Shown piece after piece: positions 6,806 to 14,984 of a DNA stretch of 64,000 nucleotides. Origin of the DNA: Bacteroidales bacterium (GTDB lineage: Bacteria; Bacteroidota; Bacteroidia; Bacteroidales; F082); contig JAEEJS010000055.1 in the NCBI GenBank assembly GCA_016282015.1, forward strand, positions 62,001-126,000. The letters are read 5' to 3'. Made by a program: the position numbers and the translations under genes. The notes under the pieces are model-generated. The model worked only from the letters and a program-made list of their open reading frames with translations. It made no database searches and was not told the origin of the DNA. Numbering within the stretch: the first letter of the stretch is position 1; each line of letters starts with the position of its first letter.

Positions 6806-8091
6806 AGGTTCTTCGGTTTATCGCTCTGTTGAGGCTGGCTCTCGATGCGGTCATCTACAAAACCGCCAACGCCCATCATGCGCAGCGCCTGGTTCTGTCG
6901 CATCTCCTCCTTCAGCTCCTCGTAGTTTTCAGGTTTTGGAATGTCGAACTCCTCATAGATGTAGTCATCGTCAACAGGAACTTTTTCAGATATTTCCTTC
7001 ACAACTTCCCATTTTGCTTTGAGTTTTTCCCAATCCGCTTCAAGCCCTTCATACATCACCTCACCGCCTGCGAGGTTGAATCCGAACTTTTTGAGTACGG
7101 CGCGGAACTTCGTGTTGAGTACCGATAGGATGAAAAGCTGGTCGGATATGTTCTTTTCGGATTCCGACTTCTTGTGAACCTCGCCGAGAGCCTGTGAGCC
7201 GATCTCGCCCTGTTCGGTGGTGAGGGTGTTGCCGAGGATGATTTTGCTTATCGAGGCATCGCATTTCGATATCAAAAGGTCGTAAACGTCCGCGCTGCTT
7301 GTGCTGCCTCCCGTGTCGTGGAGTGTCAGTTCCGCGCTTTTGGGTTTGATGATGTAGCCTGCAGCACCCCACTCCTCCATGGCCTGCTCCAGTTTGGCTC
7401 TGGTCGCCTGATCATAATCGTCGTAGCTCAACTCGCGGAACGGCATGCCGAACATTTCGGCAAACTGCGCCCAGTCGCCGAAGCCACCACGTTTGTATAT
7501 GACATATTGTGCCACGGCTGCAAGCAGTCCCATGTCGGTCGGGTCGCCTGCCCACACCATATAATCGGCAAGCGGTTTCTCCTTGAAAAGGAAATCCCGG
7601 ACGGCCATGTTCTGTTCGTTGCTTACGCATTCAAAGCCCTTTTCGGGATGGACGTGTTTTCGCGGAATCAAGTCCCATTCGAGACAGTATCGCTCCTCGT
7701 CCTCGTCGTACCATACCCTGTTGATCTGAATGAGTGTGAAACCGTATGCAATGGTTTTGTGCAGCTCCTTGATGAAGAGGCGCATATCAGGCGAGTTGAG
7801 GAGTTTTGTTATTTCCTCGTCCTCCGCTCCGTCACGTTTGAAAAGAAGCCGTTTGTTTGTGACAGCGTCGCACCGTTTGCTCCAAGTACTGATGACCTGA
7901 CCGTCAAGTTCAATATCCTTGTAGAGGTCATACAGGGCGACCCTCGACGGATTCGTCTGGTTCTCGAATGTCCTGATTGCGTTGCGCCAGTTCTCAATGT
8001 TCTGCGTGTTGCGGCTGGGAACGCGCACATTGATGTTGGTTATGTTGATGCCTTCTTTGGGCAGCTCTCCTTTTTTTCTCTTTACACCCAT
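6775..8091 (-). CDS. Portal protein (Mu gp29-like, DUF935)
   Basis: A 438-residue protein with the features of the DUF935/gp29 portal family. These are an N-terminal LYDLYKDIELDGQV segment, a central WDLIPRKHVHPEKG, and FAEMFGMPFRELSYD. They are followed by LTLHDTG and the ISKCDASISKIILGNTLTTEQG block that is strongly conserved in Mu-like portals. The protein forms the dodecameric channel through which DNA enters and leaves the head. It overlaps MuF (31 bases) and the gp36-like gene (10 bases), typical of tight coupling in a packaging block. Confidence 0.92.
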   Translation of the reverse strand: MGVKRKKGELPKEGINITNINVRVPSRNTQNIENWRNAIRTFENQTNPSRVALYDLYKDIELDGQVISTWSKRCDAVTNKRLLFKRDGAEDEEITKLLNSPDMRLFIKELHKTIAYGFTLIQINRVWYDEDEERYCLEWDLIPRKHVHPEKGFECVSNEQNMAVRDFLFKEKPLADYMVWAGDPTDMGLLAAVAQYVIYKRGGFGDWAQFAEMFGMPFRELSYDDYDQATRAKLEQAMEEWGAAGYIIKPKSAELTLHDTGGSTSSADVYDLLISKCDASISKIILGNTLTTEQGEIGSQALGEVHKKSESEKNISDQLFILSVLNTKFRAVLKKFGFNLAGGEVMYEGLEADWEKLKAKWEVVKEISEKVPVDDDYIYEEFDIPKPENYEELKEEMRQNQALRMMGVGGFVDDRIESQPQQSDKPKNLWGRIVNFFA

Positions 8092-8498
8092 TTGTTCTTT
8101 CTTTTTGTATTACCACCATATTTGACGTAGTTGCTGCCTTGTGAGCCGCTGTCAAGCCGTGTCAGTCCGGACAAAGAGGCACGTTCGCCTTGGATGTCGC
8201 GCAAAAGCTTGAGCGCATCTTCGTAGTTCTGTCTCCTGATTTCCGGCATTGAAGTCGGGTTGCTTATTGCGTAGCATCTGTAGAGGGCGATATCGCGTAC
8301 CAGTCGGAACACTGTAGCGTCGCGGCTGTCGCCGGTTCTGCGGAGTTCCGCGTCGATGTCATATCTTACACAAAGATATGTCCTGACCTCGGCCTCGGCT
8401 TCACGGATGGCCTGTGCCGCATTGTTCTGGTTGCGTGTGATGACGGCGAGAGTTTCTTCATTTATGCCTGTCTTCAGGTCTTCGTATGTTATGTACAT
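8082..8498 (-). CDS. Mu gp36-like protein (DUF1320)
   Basis: A 138-residue protein opening MYITYEDLK, with a long central helix (AIREAEAEVRTYLCVRYDID) and the DIALYRCYAI...RRQNYEDALKLLRDI pattern typical of DUF1320. In Mu the family member is gp36, a small head-tail connection protein. The C-terminus is basic. It is translated just before the portal and overlaps it. Confidence 0.8.
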   Translation of the reverse strand: MYITYEDLKTGINEETLAVITRNQNNAAQAIREAEAEVRTYLCVRYDIDAELRRTGDSRDATVFRLVRDIALYRCYAISNPTSMPEIRRQNYEDALKLLRDIQGERASLSGLTRLDSGSQGSNYVKYGGNTKRKNKWV

Positions 8499-8516
8499 GA
8501 TAATATTCCTCCATTT

Positions 8517-8750
8517 TTATCGTGTGTAATAGAGGGATATGCGTTGCAGTTCCATAGCACCTCGCAGCTCCTTCCGCAATATTCCGCAGTCAATGAGATA
8601 GTTAACCTTGTTTCGGTCGTACACCCGTAGCCGGTTGTGGATTTTGATAACGTAAAACCGTTTTCCTGTCAGAAGATGCATTTTGTCTGCATGATGGATA
8701 GCGCTCCGAACTCTGACGTAATTCATAAATCTTTTGCATAGTGTGAACAT
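8517..8750 (-). CDS. Small conserved head-block protein, unknown
   Basis: This 77-residue basic protein reads AIHHADKMHLLTGKRFYVIKIHNRLRVYDRNKVNYLIDCGIL. This arrangement (ADxxHxxTGKRxxV...L.V.DR) is one I associate with small proteins that sit beside the terminase in Bacteroidales Mu-like prophages. No enzymatic motif is present. Its place between TerL and gp36 suggests a structural or packaging accessory role. Confidence 0.6.
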   Translation of the reverse strand: MFTLCKRFMNYVRVRSAIHHADKMHLLTGKRFYVIKIHNRLRVYDRNKVNYLIDCGILRKELRGAMELQRISLYYTR

Positions 8751-8781
8751 TTTTGATTGTGTTTGAAATTATTGGATGATA

Positions 8782-10317
8782 TTATACTCGCTTCCTGTTG
8801 CGTGGCCGTCTGCCAAGCTGGATAGCGTCAGGTGCTGAAGTTGAAAGTTTCTCGTTGGTTTTGAATACGCCTCCCTCCACGGCATCCGCGCCGTCGGCAG
8901 GTGCGCTGAGTTTTGGATCCAAAAGAATGAACTGCTCCACAAGGCGTTGCATGTGCGGATTGCCGGACTGCGCCTCATTGAAAACCAGTTTGCCCATACG
9001 GTTAAGCGGCTCAAGATTTCCCTCAATACGGTCGAACTTGTCGGGCTTCTTTCGTGTGTCGGGCGTTATGTTGATAAGCCCGGACGTTTTGGATTTCTCG
9101 TTGAAAAGCGGAACAATGACCTGCTGATAGAAAGGATCCTGAAGGGTGTTGTTCTCGATGAAGTTGTAAACCTGCACACCCTGCGGTATCTCCGCGTTAA
9201 GCTCGTAAAGCCAGTCTACGAACTCGGCGTTGGTGGCGTGGTCAAGACGGCAGTTGATGACATAGTATTTGCCGTCGTAAAAGCCGATGGTGGCGACCGC
9301 CTTCAAAGAACCGGCCTTATTCTTTGAGTTTGACGGTGATGGGTCGCCGTAGCATATTATGAACCTGAAGTTGCGGAGAGGAGGCACTTTGCCCCAGAAC
9401 ATCTCCTTAAACACCTTGCCTTCGGTGAGTGGGTTGTTGAAATACTCCTGTTGCGCTGATTTGGTTGAGATTTTGGAGAGGATGAAATCAATGTCCTCCT
9501 CGGAGTTCTTTTCCGGCCATGATGATTTGCCGTTTTTGTCACGGATGTTGACGATGTCCATCTTGTTGGCCACCTTGCCGGCGCGGACTATACAACAGTC
9601 CTTGGCGATGATGTTGCCGTTGAAAACGATTCTGATATTGCCTGACACTGACACGGTCGGAATAAGTGCCTGCTCAATCCAATCCCATTTTTGGCTTATT
9701 CTTTCGGGGTTGCGGCATTCCTCGTCGGTGTCTATATCGTCGATGAGGATAGCGTCGGGACGCTTTGCCTCGTTACGCGTTCCACGCGGCGACTGTCCTG
9801 CGCCTATGGCTCTGAAGGAGCATCCGCATTTGGCTATGAACTCGCCGACCTCCCAATGTCCGGGGTTGACCTGCTCGCCGTAGTCGTTGATGATTCTCTG
9901 GTTCTTTTCAAGCTGAATCATGAAAGGCAGCAAAAGCCTGCAGGCGTTGTCATAACTGTTTGAAATCAGCAGCAAGTTGAAGATTTTCCTTGTCAGGGCG
10001 AGTTTGAGGAACTCCATCATGGCGCGTGCCGATTTCGCCAGCTCACGAGACCAGGCGCGAACCTCGTACCATCTGTCGTGGGTCATCAGGCGTTTTGTGG
10101 CTTCCTTGTGGAACTTCGCCGGTTCCGATGTGCAGTATCCGGGAAAATAATATTTGAACCACGCCTCGTCGTCGGCTTCAAGTCTCTTGATTCGGTTTGC
10201 CTTGTCGACAGGGCTTTCGTCGGTGTCAACGGCGACATCCGAAAGGAACTGCGAATAGTATTCCTCCCAGTCTTTAAGCAGCTGTTTGTCGGTCGGTTTT
10301 CTTAACTTGTTACCCAT
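8782..10317 (-). CDS. Terminase large subunit
   Basis: A 511-residue DNA-packaging motor. The ATPase half has a variant Walker A (RELAKSARA, about residues 91-99) and a Walker B (AILIDDIDTDEE, Asp about 193-194). The nuclease half shows the RNase-H-type acidic residues: YGDPSPS near 325, then FIENNTLQD, then a final DGADAVEGG. This is the Mu gp28-type TerL of transposable phages, which cuts host-flanked prophage DNA and fills the head. It overlaps the small subunit by 8 bases and is intact. Confidence 0.92.
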   Translation of the reverse strand: MGNKLRKPTDKQLLKDWEEYYSQFLSDVAVDTDESPVDKANRIKRLEADDEAWFKYYFPGYCTSEPAKFHKEATKRLMTHDRWYEVRAWSRELAKSARAMMEFLKLALTRKIFNLLLISNSYDNACRLLLPFMIQLEKNQRIINDYGEQVNPGHWEVGEFIAKCGCSFRAIGAGQSPRGTRNEAKRPDAILIDDIDTDEECRNPERISQKWDWIEQALIPTVSVSGNIRIVFNGNIIAKDCCIVRAGKVANKMDIVNIRDKNGKSSWPEKNSEEDIDFILSKISTKSAQQEYFNNPLTEGKVFKEMFWGKVPPLRNFRFIICYGDPSPSNSKNKAGSLKAVATIGFYDGKYYVINCRLDHATNAEFVDWLYELNAEIPQGVQVYNFIENNTLQDPFYQQVIVPLFNEKSKTSGLINITPDTRKKPDKFDRIEGNLEPLNRMGKLVFNEAQSGNPHMQRLVEQFILLDPKLSAPADGADAVEGGVFKTNEKLSTSAPDAIQLGRRPRNRKRV

Positions 10318-10765
10318 TTATGCAGCTTTTTAAATAGTCGTTAAACAGCCTTGCGACGAGTTTGCTCGTTTCAAGGTCGGTTGTTTTCCTTATGAATGAA
10401 AGGAACTCTTTCCCGGTGGCGATTTTCTCGGCGGTGTTCGTTTCTGTTTCAAGGCTCTTGATGGCCTTTGTTATCTTGCTGATGGTGTCGGCTTCATTGG
10501 GGAGTGGATAGCGTTTGCCCTCGTCCCTTCCCTCCACGATGTCATTTATCTGCTTAAGCTGTCTGTAAAGCTGTGCGAGCTGGGTGTCCTTTTCGACGAG
10601 AAGCGATGTTTTGAACTCCTCCCATTTGCCATCATTGACCCATTTGCAGACGGTGTTTTTCGACACGCCGACGCGCTCCGCTATTTCGGCCTGCGTTATG
10701 CCCGGCTCGTTAAGGAAAAGCTGCTTGGCGTAGTCCTTCTGTTGTTGTCTTGTCAATTCTGCCAT
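10310..10765 (-). CDS. Terminase small subunit (HTH)
   Basis: A 151-residue protein read from the ATG at 10765; a longer in-frame start would invade the divergent capsid gene. Residues 23-43 form a classic helix-turn-helix (ITQAEIAERVGVSKNTVCKWV), followed by coiled-coil helices suited to ring formation. Small terminase subunits recognise the packaging site and recruit TerL, which follows with an 8-base overlap. This is the first gene of the reverse-strand head block. Confidence 0.85.
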   Translation of the reverse strand: MAELTRQQQKDYAKQLFLNEPGITQAEIAERVGVSKNTVCKWVNDGKWEEFKTSLLVEKDTQLAQLYRQLKQINDIVEGRDEGKRYPLPNEADTISKITKAIKSLETETNTAEKIATGKEFLSFIRKTTDLETSKLVARLFNDYLKSCING

Positions 10766-10790
10766 AGTCAAATATTTGTGCAAAAATCCG

Positions 10791-10840
10791 AACACTTCTT
10801 TGATTATTAAAAAAGAATAGAAAGAGTTCCAACACTTTTT
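10791..10840. promoter_or_regulatory. Divergent late control region with AACACTTYTT repeats
   Basis: The 120 bases between the terminase (-) and protease (+) starts contain two direct repeats, AACACTTCTT (10791-10800) and AACACTTTTT (10831-10840), exactly 40 bases apart. Each reading direction has only a 7/8 match to the -7 box, without a proper TTG (GAATTTTG at 10862-10869 on +; CAAAAATC at 10781-10788, which is GATTTTTG on -). Weak boxes plus repeats fit a region that needs a phage activator, as Mu late promoters do. Confidence 0.4.
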
Positions 10841-10886
10841 GTGTGGGTTGTTGGATTGTATGAATTTTGCACCAGAATTTTTAGCG

Positions 10887-12032
10887 ATGGAAAAGTCACA
10901 GACACAACTTATAAATAAGGTGGACAACACCACAGCCGAGATATACATGTACGGCGTTATCGGTTCCGGTCTTGACATCGACACCAATGTCGTTGTGGCC
11001 GAAATAGAGAAGCTCCGCAAGCAAGGATGCCGCAACTTCAAGTTCTATGTCAACTCTGAAGGCGGAGAGGTCATTCAGGGCAACGCCCTTTTCAACTATC
11101 TCGACAGAACTGACATTAAAGTCGAATGGGTGGTTGACGGCATAGCAGCCTCCATGATGGCAATGCTTATCTCCAATCCAAAACACAAGGTCATTGCGGC
11201 GAAATATGCCTCTTTCATGTACCACAGGGTGCAAGGCACATGCAATGGCAACTCCGACGAGGTGCGCAACCTGGCCACCATGATTGACACTTTCGAGAAG
11301 TCGCTTATCGACATGATGGCGGCCAAGATGAAGGTGTCATCTGAAGCCGTGAAAAAGGAGTTCTTCACCGACGGACTCGACCACTGGATGAACGCCGAGG
11401 AAGCTAAGTCGCGCGGTCTCGTCGATGAGATAATCACAGGAAAGAAAATCACGCCGGCACCGAAGGAGCTTTCGGGCGTTAGTGCCATGCGTGACTTCTA
11501 TAGCAAACAATTATTCAATTTTCACAACAAAACACAAAAAAGTATGATCAAAGACACAGCAAAGATGGCACAGCTGCTTAACATCGCGGAATCGGAGGTT
11601 GACACCGACGAAAAAGTGATGGCCGCCGTGCAGAATGTCGTTACCGAAAACGGCAATCTTCGCAATCAGGTCTCAACCAAGGATGCAGAGATCACCAACC
11701 TGAAGAATCAGATTGCAGGTTTGAAAGGCGAAAAGGTGAAGGCTCTTATCGACAAGGCCATTGCCGACAAGAAATTTGGCGAGGACGAGCGCGAAGACTA
11801 CACAAAACTTGCAACAAACGACTTTGCACTCGCTGAAAAGTTGATTGCAAAAATGGAGGGTGTTGACCCTGTTGTTGACCATCTCGGCAAAGGCGAGGAA
11901 CCTGCCGAGGAGAAAGACTGGACTTTCGACGACTACCACAAAAAAGGCAAGCTCGAAAACCTGAAAAAGAACAACCCTGAAAAGTACAACAAGCTTTTCA
12001 AAATCAAATACGGACATTACCCTAACGAATAA
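10887..12032 (+). CDS. Prohead protease (ClpP-like) fused to scaffold
   Basis: A 381-residue protein from ATG 10887; earlier in-frame ATGs at 10839 and 10860 lie in the control region. Residues 1-195 have a ClpP/S49-like serine protease fold: FYVNSEGG at about 54-60, the nucleophile in DGIAASMMAM (Ser 89) and His 113 in MYHRVQG. Residues about 215-381 are a charged coiled coil typical of scaffolding proteins, which the protease later removes. This corresponds to Mu gpI with its internal Z scaffold. The gene opens the forward late block. Confidence 0.88.
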   Translation: MEKSQTQLINKVDNTTAEIYMYGVIGSGLDIDTNVVVAEIEKLRKQGCRNFKFYVNSEGGEVIQGNALFNYLDRTDIKVEWVVDGIAASMMAMLISNPKHKVIAAKYASFMYHRVQGTCNGNSDEVRNLATMIDTFEKSLIDMMAAKMKVSSEAVKKEFFTDGLDHWMNAEEAKSRGLVDEIITGKKITPAPKELSGVSAMRDFYSKQLFNFHNKTQKSMIKDTAKMAQLLNIAESEVDTDEKVMAAVQNVVTENGNLRNQVSTKDAEITNLKNQIAGLKGEKVKALIDKAIADKKFGEDEREDYTKLATNDFALAEKLIAKMEGVDPVVDHLGKGEEPAEEKDWTFDDYHKKGKLENLKKNNPEKYNKLFKIKYGHYPNE

Positions 12033-12035
12033 GCT

Positions 12036-12428
12036 ATGAACCCAATCAACATGAAAAACAACGCGAGCTATAATTTTATGGCTCCCGACATCGATGATGA
12101 TGCCGACAAGAAAGTGGAGGTGATATTCCCAACCAGCGAAGCCGTCACCCCTTCAATCTCTTCCAACAAGGCAACTGTTAAAGTGCGCCGTCAGAAAACC
12201 ATCGTCAAACTCGGCTCGCTCTCGGCAGCAACAGAACTTGACCTTGAGCCTGAAGCAGAAAACTTGAACGTTGGTGCCGTGGTAATTGTTTCGTGGACAT
12301 CAGACGGAACAGCACGTAACATCACCGTCAAAGTTGGTGCCGACACTGTGGCAACACTCAGCGGTACCGCCTCGACAAAAGTTACCAAACAGCTTGTTTG
12401 GGATGGAGAATCATTCCTCGCAGTCTAA
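12036..12428 (+). CDS. Putative capsid decoration protein
   Basis: A 130-residue, strand-rich protein with a Ser/Thr-rich N-terminal third and repeated V-x-V patterns (KATVKVRRQKTIVKLG, NITVKVGADTVATLSG). It sits between the protease-scaffold and the major capsid gene, where many phages encode a decoration protein. No family is recognised; the assignment is by position and predicted beta structure. Confidence 0.55.
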   Translation: MNPINMKNNASYNFMAPDIDDDADKKVEVIFPTSEAVTPSISSNKATVKVRRQKTIVKLGSLSAATELDLEPEAENLNVGAVVIVSWTSDGTARNITVKVGADTVATLSGTASTKVTKQLVWDGESFLAV

Positions 12429-12454
12429 TTACAAATCAAAAAAAATCAATCACA

Positions 12455-13573
12455 ATGAAAAGAACAAGATTCCTTTTTAGTTTAATGGTCGCGATGCTGT
12501 TTGCGGCCATTGTGGGCACGGCCTTTGGCGCACCTGTTGGTGCCGGTGCATTAGCCCTGTCATTTTTACCACGCCCACAGGTCAGCGTGATGAAGTCGAG
12601 TGTAATTCCGGAAATCTGGACGGATTACATTGTGGAGAACCTTTTCAAGAACAATGAATTCATTCTCCGTTCAATCGATGAGAGCCAGTATGTTCTTAAC
12701 GGTGCCGTTGTCCACGTGCCACAGGCAGGCGCACCGAGCGGCGTTAAGCGTAACAGAACACAGCTTCCTGCAACTATCACACGCAGGTCGGATATTGATG
12801 TTACATACGCTCTTGACGAATTCACCACAGATCCTCGCTTTATACCTAATGCGGATACAGTCCAGTTGAATTATGACAAGCTGAATTCGTGCATGACAGA
12901 AGACATGACATATATGAAACAGTTTGTCGCCGACTGCATGTTGTATAATTGGAGACCAACTTATTATATCAAAGCTTCAAAGACAAAATCAGCAAACTAT
13001 CTTATACATGGAACAGGTGTCCGAACCGGTCTTTGTGTCGATGACTTTGCAACGGCAAAAATCATCTTCGACAAATGGCGCATTCCAAAGGAAGACAGAT
13101 GGGTTATCTTGAGTACAGACATGTATGAACAGATTTGTGCCGATGTGCGCAATTCGACAAACGAGAACCTTTCGGCAATCTATGACCACGCCAATGGTCG
13201 CCTGATCAAGTTGGAAGGCTTCTCGATCGACACACGTGCCACAGTCCTTCTCGCTTCCAACTCTACACTCACAAAGGTTAGCGGTTCGCCGTATTACAAG
13301 TTTACATCAACAGACCTGAACTATACTCCTGAAGACTATGAGGATATTGTTGCAGGTGACAAGGCAGCCACAACCACATCTTGCGAAATCGGTTTGTTCT
13401 GGCATCCAAACTTTGTGCGTCGTGCTTTGGGCTCAACCCAGATGTTCAACAAAGATGGTGACCCATTATACTACGGCGACATCTACTCATTCCTGCAGAG
13501 AGCCGGTGGACGTAAAAGCCGCGGCGACGGCAAGGGTGTCCTCGGTGTTATCCAAGTGTATAGCGCATCTTAA
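12455..13573 (+). CDS. Major capsid protein with a signal-peptide-like N-terminus
   Basis: A 372-residue capsid protein by position (after protease and decoration genes) and by sequence features such as IPEIWTDYIVENLFKNNEFI, TRRSDIDVTYALDEF and the C-terminal FWHPNFVRRALGSTQMFN block. The start at 12455 is chosen because the earlier in-frame ATG lies inside the upstream gene. The first 30 residues (basic MKRTR, hydrophobic FLFSLMVAMLFAAIVGTAF, small residues at a possible cleavage site) look like a secretory signal, which is odd for a cytoplasmic head protein. It may be removed by the prohead protease. Confidence 0.85.
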   Translation: MKRTRFLFSLMVAMLFAAIVGTAFGAPVGAGALALSFLPRPQVSVMKSSVIPEIWTDYIVENLFKNNEFILRSIDESQYVLNGAVVHVPQAGAPSGVKRNRTQLPATITRRSDIDVTYALDEFTTDPRFIPNADTVQLNYDKLNSCMTEDMTYMKQFVADCMLYNWRPTYYIKASKTKSANYLIHGTGVRTGLCVDDFATAKIIFDKWRIPKEDRWVILSTDMYEQICADVRNSTNENLSAIYDHANGRLIKLEGFSIDTRATVLLASNSTLTKVSGSPYYKFTSTDLNYTPEDYEDIVAGDKAATTTSCEIGLFWHPNFVRRALGSTQMFNKDGDPLYYGDIYSFLQRAGGRKSRGDGKGVLGVIQVYSAS

Positions 13574-13583
13574 TTGATACAAA

Positions 13584-14024
13584 ATGAAAACGAGCGACAA
13601 GGGTGTTGAAATGATTAAGGGCTTTGAGACCCTTCACCTCAAAGCGTATCTGTGTCCGGCTGGTCACTATACCATCGGATGGGGACACACAAAAGGCGTG
13701 ACACCGACACAGCGCATCAGCCTCACTCAAGCGGAAGTCTTTCTAAACGAAGACATCAGAACCGCCGAGGTGTGTGTGTCGAATATCGCCGGTCTCAAGC
13801 AGAACCAGTTTGATGCCCTTGTCTCATTTGTTTTCAACGTCGGCGCACAGGCTTTCAGAAACTCGACAATCAGAAGGCTTATTGTAGCCAACAGCGGCAA
13901 CCCGGCAATAAGGGACGAATTCATGCGCTGGGTATATGCGACTGTCGGTGGCGAGAAAGTCGTTTTGCCGGGACTTGAGAGAAGGCGTAAGGAAGAGGCT
14001 GATATGTATTTTAAAAACATCTGA
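13584..14024 (+). CDS. Endolysin, T4/P1-type lysozyme (GH24)
   Basis: A 146-residue muramidase. The active-site block has Glu15 (GFETL), Cys24 at the place of the usual Asp, and Thr30 (HYTIGWGHT), giving the E-8-C-5-T spacing seen in many Gram-negative phage lysozymes. The remaining fold (QFDALVSFVFNVG, a central helix, and LPGLERRRKEEADMY) is canonical. There is no signal or SAR segment, so release needs a holin, and the next gene is a candidate. It cleaves peptidoglycan at the end of the lytic cycle. Confidence 0.93.
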   Translation: MKTSDKGVEMIKGFETLHLKAYLCPAGHYTIGWGHTKGVTPTQRISLTQAEVFLNEDIRTAEVCVSNIAGLKQNQFDALVSFVFNVGAQAFRNSTIRRLIVANSGNPAIRDEFMRWVYATVGGEKVVLPGLERRRKEEADMYFKNI

Positions 14025-14025
14025 T

Positions 14026-14352
14026 ATGAACTGGAACAGCATTATAGCGGATATTATCGCTCTCCTCGCGATATGCGGTTGGTTCACTAACGGACGCAAG
14101 CATCGCAAAGAGACTGAATCCATAGAGGCCGACAACAAAAAAAAGAACATGGAGCTCGGCAAACAATACGTTGACGAGTTCAAGGAAAACATTGTAAAAC
14201 CGCTACAGAACGAATTGAAAGGGCTTAAACGTGAGGTTAACAAATTGCAAAAAGCTGTCGATAAGGTTAATGATTGCGATTTTCGCGATGATTGCCCTGT
14301 CCGTGCCGAGCTGCAAAAGCGCGAAGTCGCTGATAACACTCCAGAAAAATGA
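14026..14352 (+). CDS. Holin-like small membrane protein
   Basis: A 108-residue protein beginning two bases after the endolysin. It has one hydrophobic segment (residues 5-20, SIIADIIALLAICGWF) and then a highly charged coiled coil to about residue 85. With its position between the endolysin and a spanin-like gene it may be the holin; a single-TM, long-tail shape would also suit an inner-membrane spanin. The next gene starts inside it in another frame. Confidence 0.55.
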   Translation: MNWNSIIADIIALLAICGWFTNGRKHRKETESIEADNKKKNMELGKQYVDEFKENIVKPLQNELKGLKREVNKLQKAVDKVNDCDFRDDCPVRAELQKREVADNTPEK

Positions 14353-14755
14353 TAGTGTCATTGTCGAGGAGAGGTGGCGAGACAGTATCGTCAAGCTGCC
14401 GGCTGACTCCGCATGGTTGCGTGCCTGGCTCGAATGCGACAGCACCGGGAACGTCCTGCTGAAGGAACTTCAGGCCGTCAACGGCAGGAACACCAACGCC
14501 GGTGCCAGTATCATCAGGATTGACACGGTGACGCTCTTTGAAGTAAACTGCAATACAGACAGCCTTGAGCTGCAGCTGAAGATCCGCGACCTCAAAATCA
14601 AGGAAATGGAGCGCAGCCGAACTACTCAATTCGTTGAGGTGGAAAGGCAGCTCACCGGGTGGCAAATCATCCAAATATATCTCGGTCGCCTGTTCCTTAT
14701 GCTCATAGCAGCCTTGGCTGTTTTAATTGGAATCAAACACTATTTAAAACGATAA
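14231..14755 (+). CDS. Unimolecular spanin-like lipoprotein with C-terminal TM
   Basis: This 174-residue protein starts 122 bases inside the preceding gene, in the +1 frame. It has a basic N-terminus, a hydrophobic core and a lipobox-like end (LSVPSC, Cys28), so the N-terminus should be anchored in the outer membrane. Residues about 148-168 (LFLMLIAALAVLIGI) form a single TM helix followed by KHYLKR, an inner-membrane anchor. A lipoprotein N-terminus plus a C-terminal TM is the topology of u-spanins such as phage T1 gp11, which fuse the two membranes at lysis. An alternative start is 14270. The lysis cluster around it supports the call. Confidence 0.6.
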   Translation: MRLTNCKKLSIRLMIAIFAMIALSVPSCKSAKSLITLQKNDSVIVEERWRDSIVKLPADSAWLRAWLECDSTGNVLLKELQAVNGRNTNAGASIIRIDTVTLFEVNCNTDSLELQLKIRDLKIKEMERSRTTQFVEVERQLTGWQIIQIYLGRLFLMLIAALAVLIGIKHYLKR

Positions 14756-14758
14756 AAA

Positions 14759-14983
14759 ATGGCAAAAGAAAACAACAAAACCAACTCTCCAAAAAACGAG
14801 GGCGCAGCCTGTTTCCCGAGTTTGGATCCGGAAACAGACGCGAAGGGTATTATGATGCGTCTCGGCGTTAAGGAGATATGGTACACCACCGACGGACAGT
14901 GGTTCACCGAATCCGCCGACGCACAGGCTCACGTAGCCGATACTGAATTTGAAGTCAAACATTACAGAAAGAAAGGTTTCTAA
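14759..14983 (+). CDS. Small prophage protein preceding the sheath, unknown
   Basis: A 74-residue protein with a disordered, Asn/Lys-rich N-terminus and a compact C-terminal part (MMRLGVKEIWYTTDGQWFTESADAQAH). The WYTTDGQWF...A.AHA pattern resembles small proteins found between lysis and tail genes in Bacteroidales prophages. No function is known. It ends two bases before the sheath ATG. Confidence 0.55.
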   Translation: MAKENNKTNSPKNEGAACFPSLDPETDAKGIMMRLGVKEIWYTTDGQWFTESADAQAHVADTEFEVKHYRKKGF

Positions 14984-14984
14984 T

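Noticed and set aside
7318..8130. Long + strand open frame across the portal gene
   Set aside because: It mirrors the portal gene in the opposite frame; the reverse-strand protein has a clear family match and operon overlaps.
10766..11041. N-terminal extension of the small terminase
   Set aside because: It would run through the divergent control region into the protease gene; the HTH protein begins naturally at 10765.
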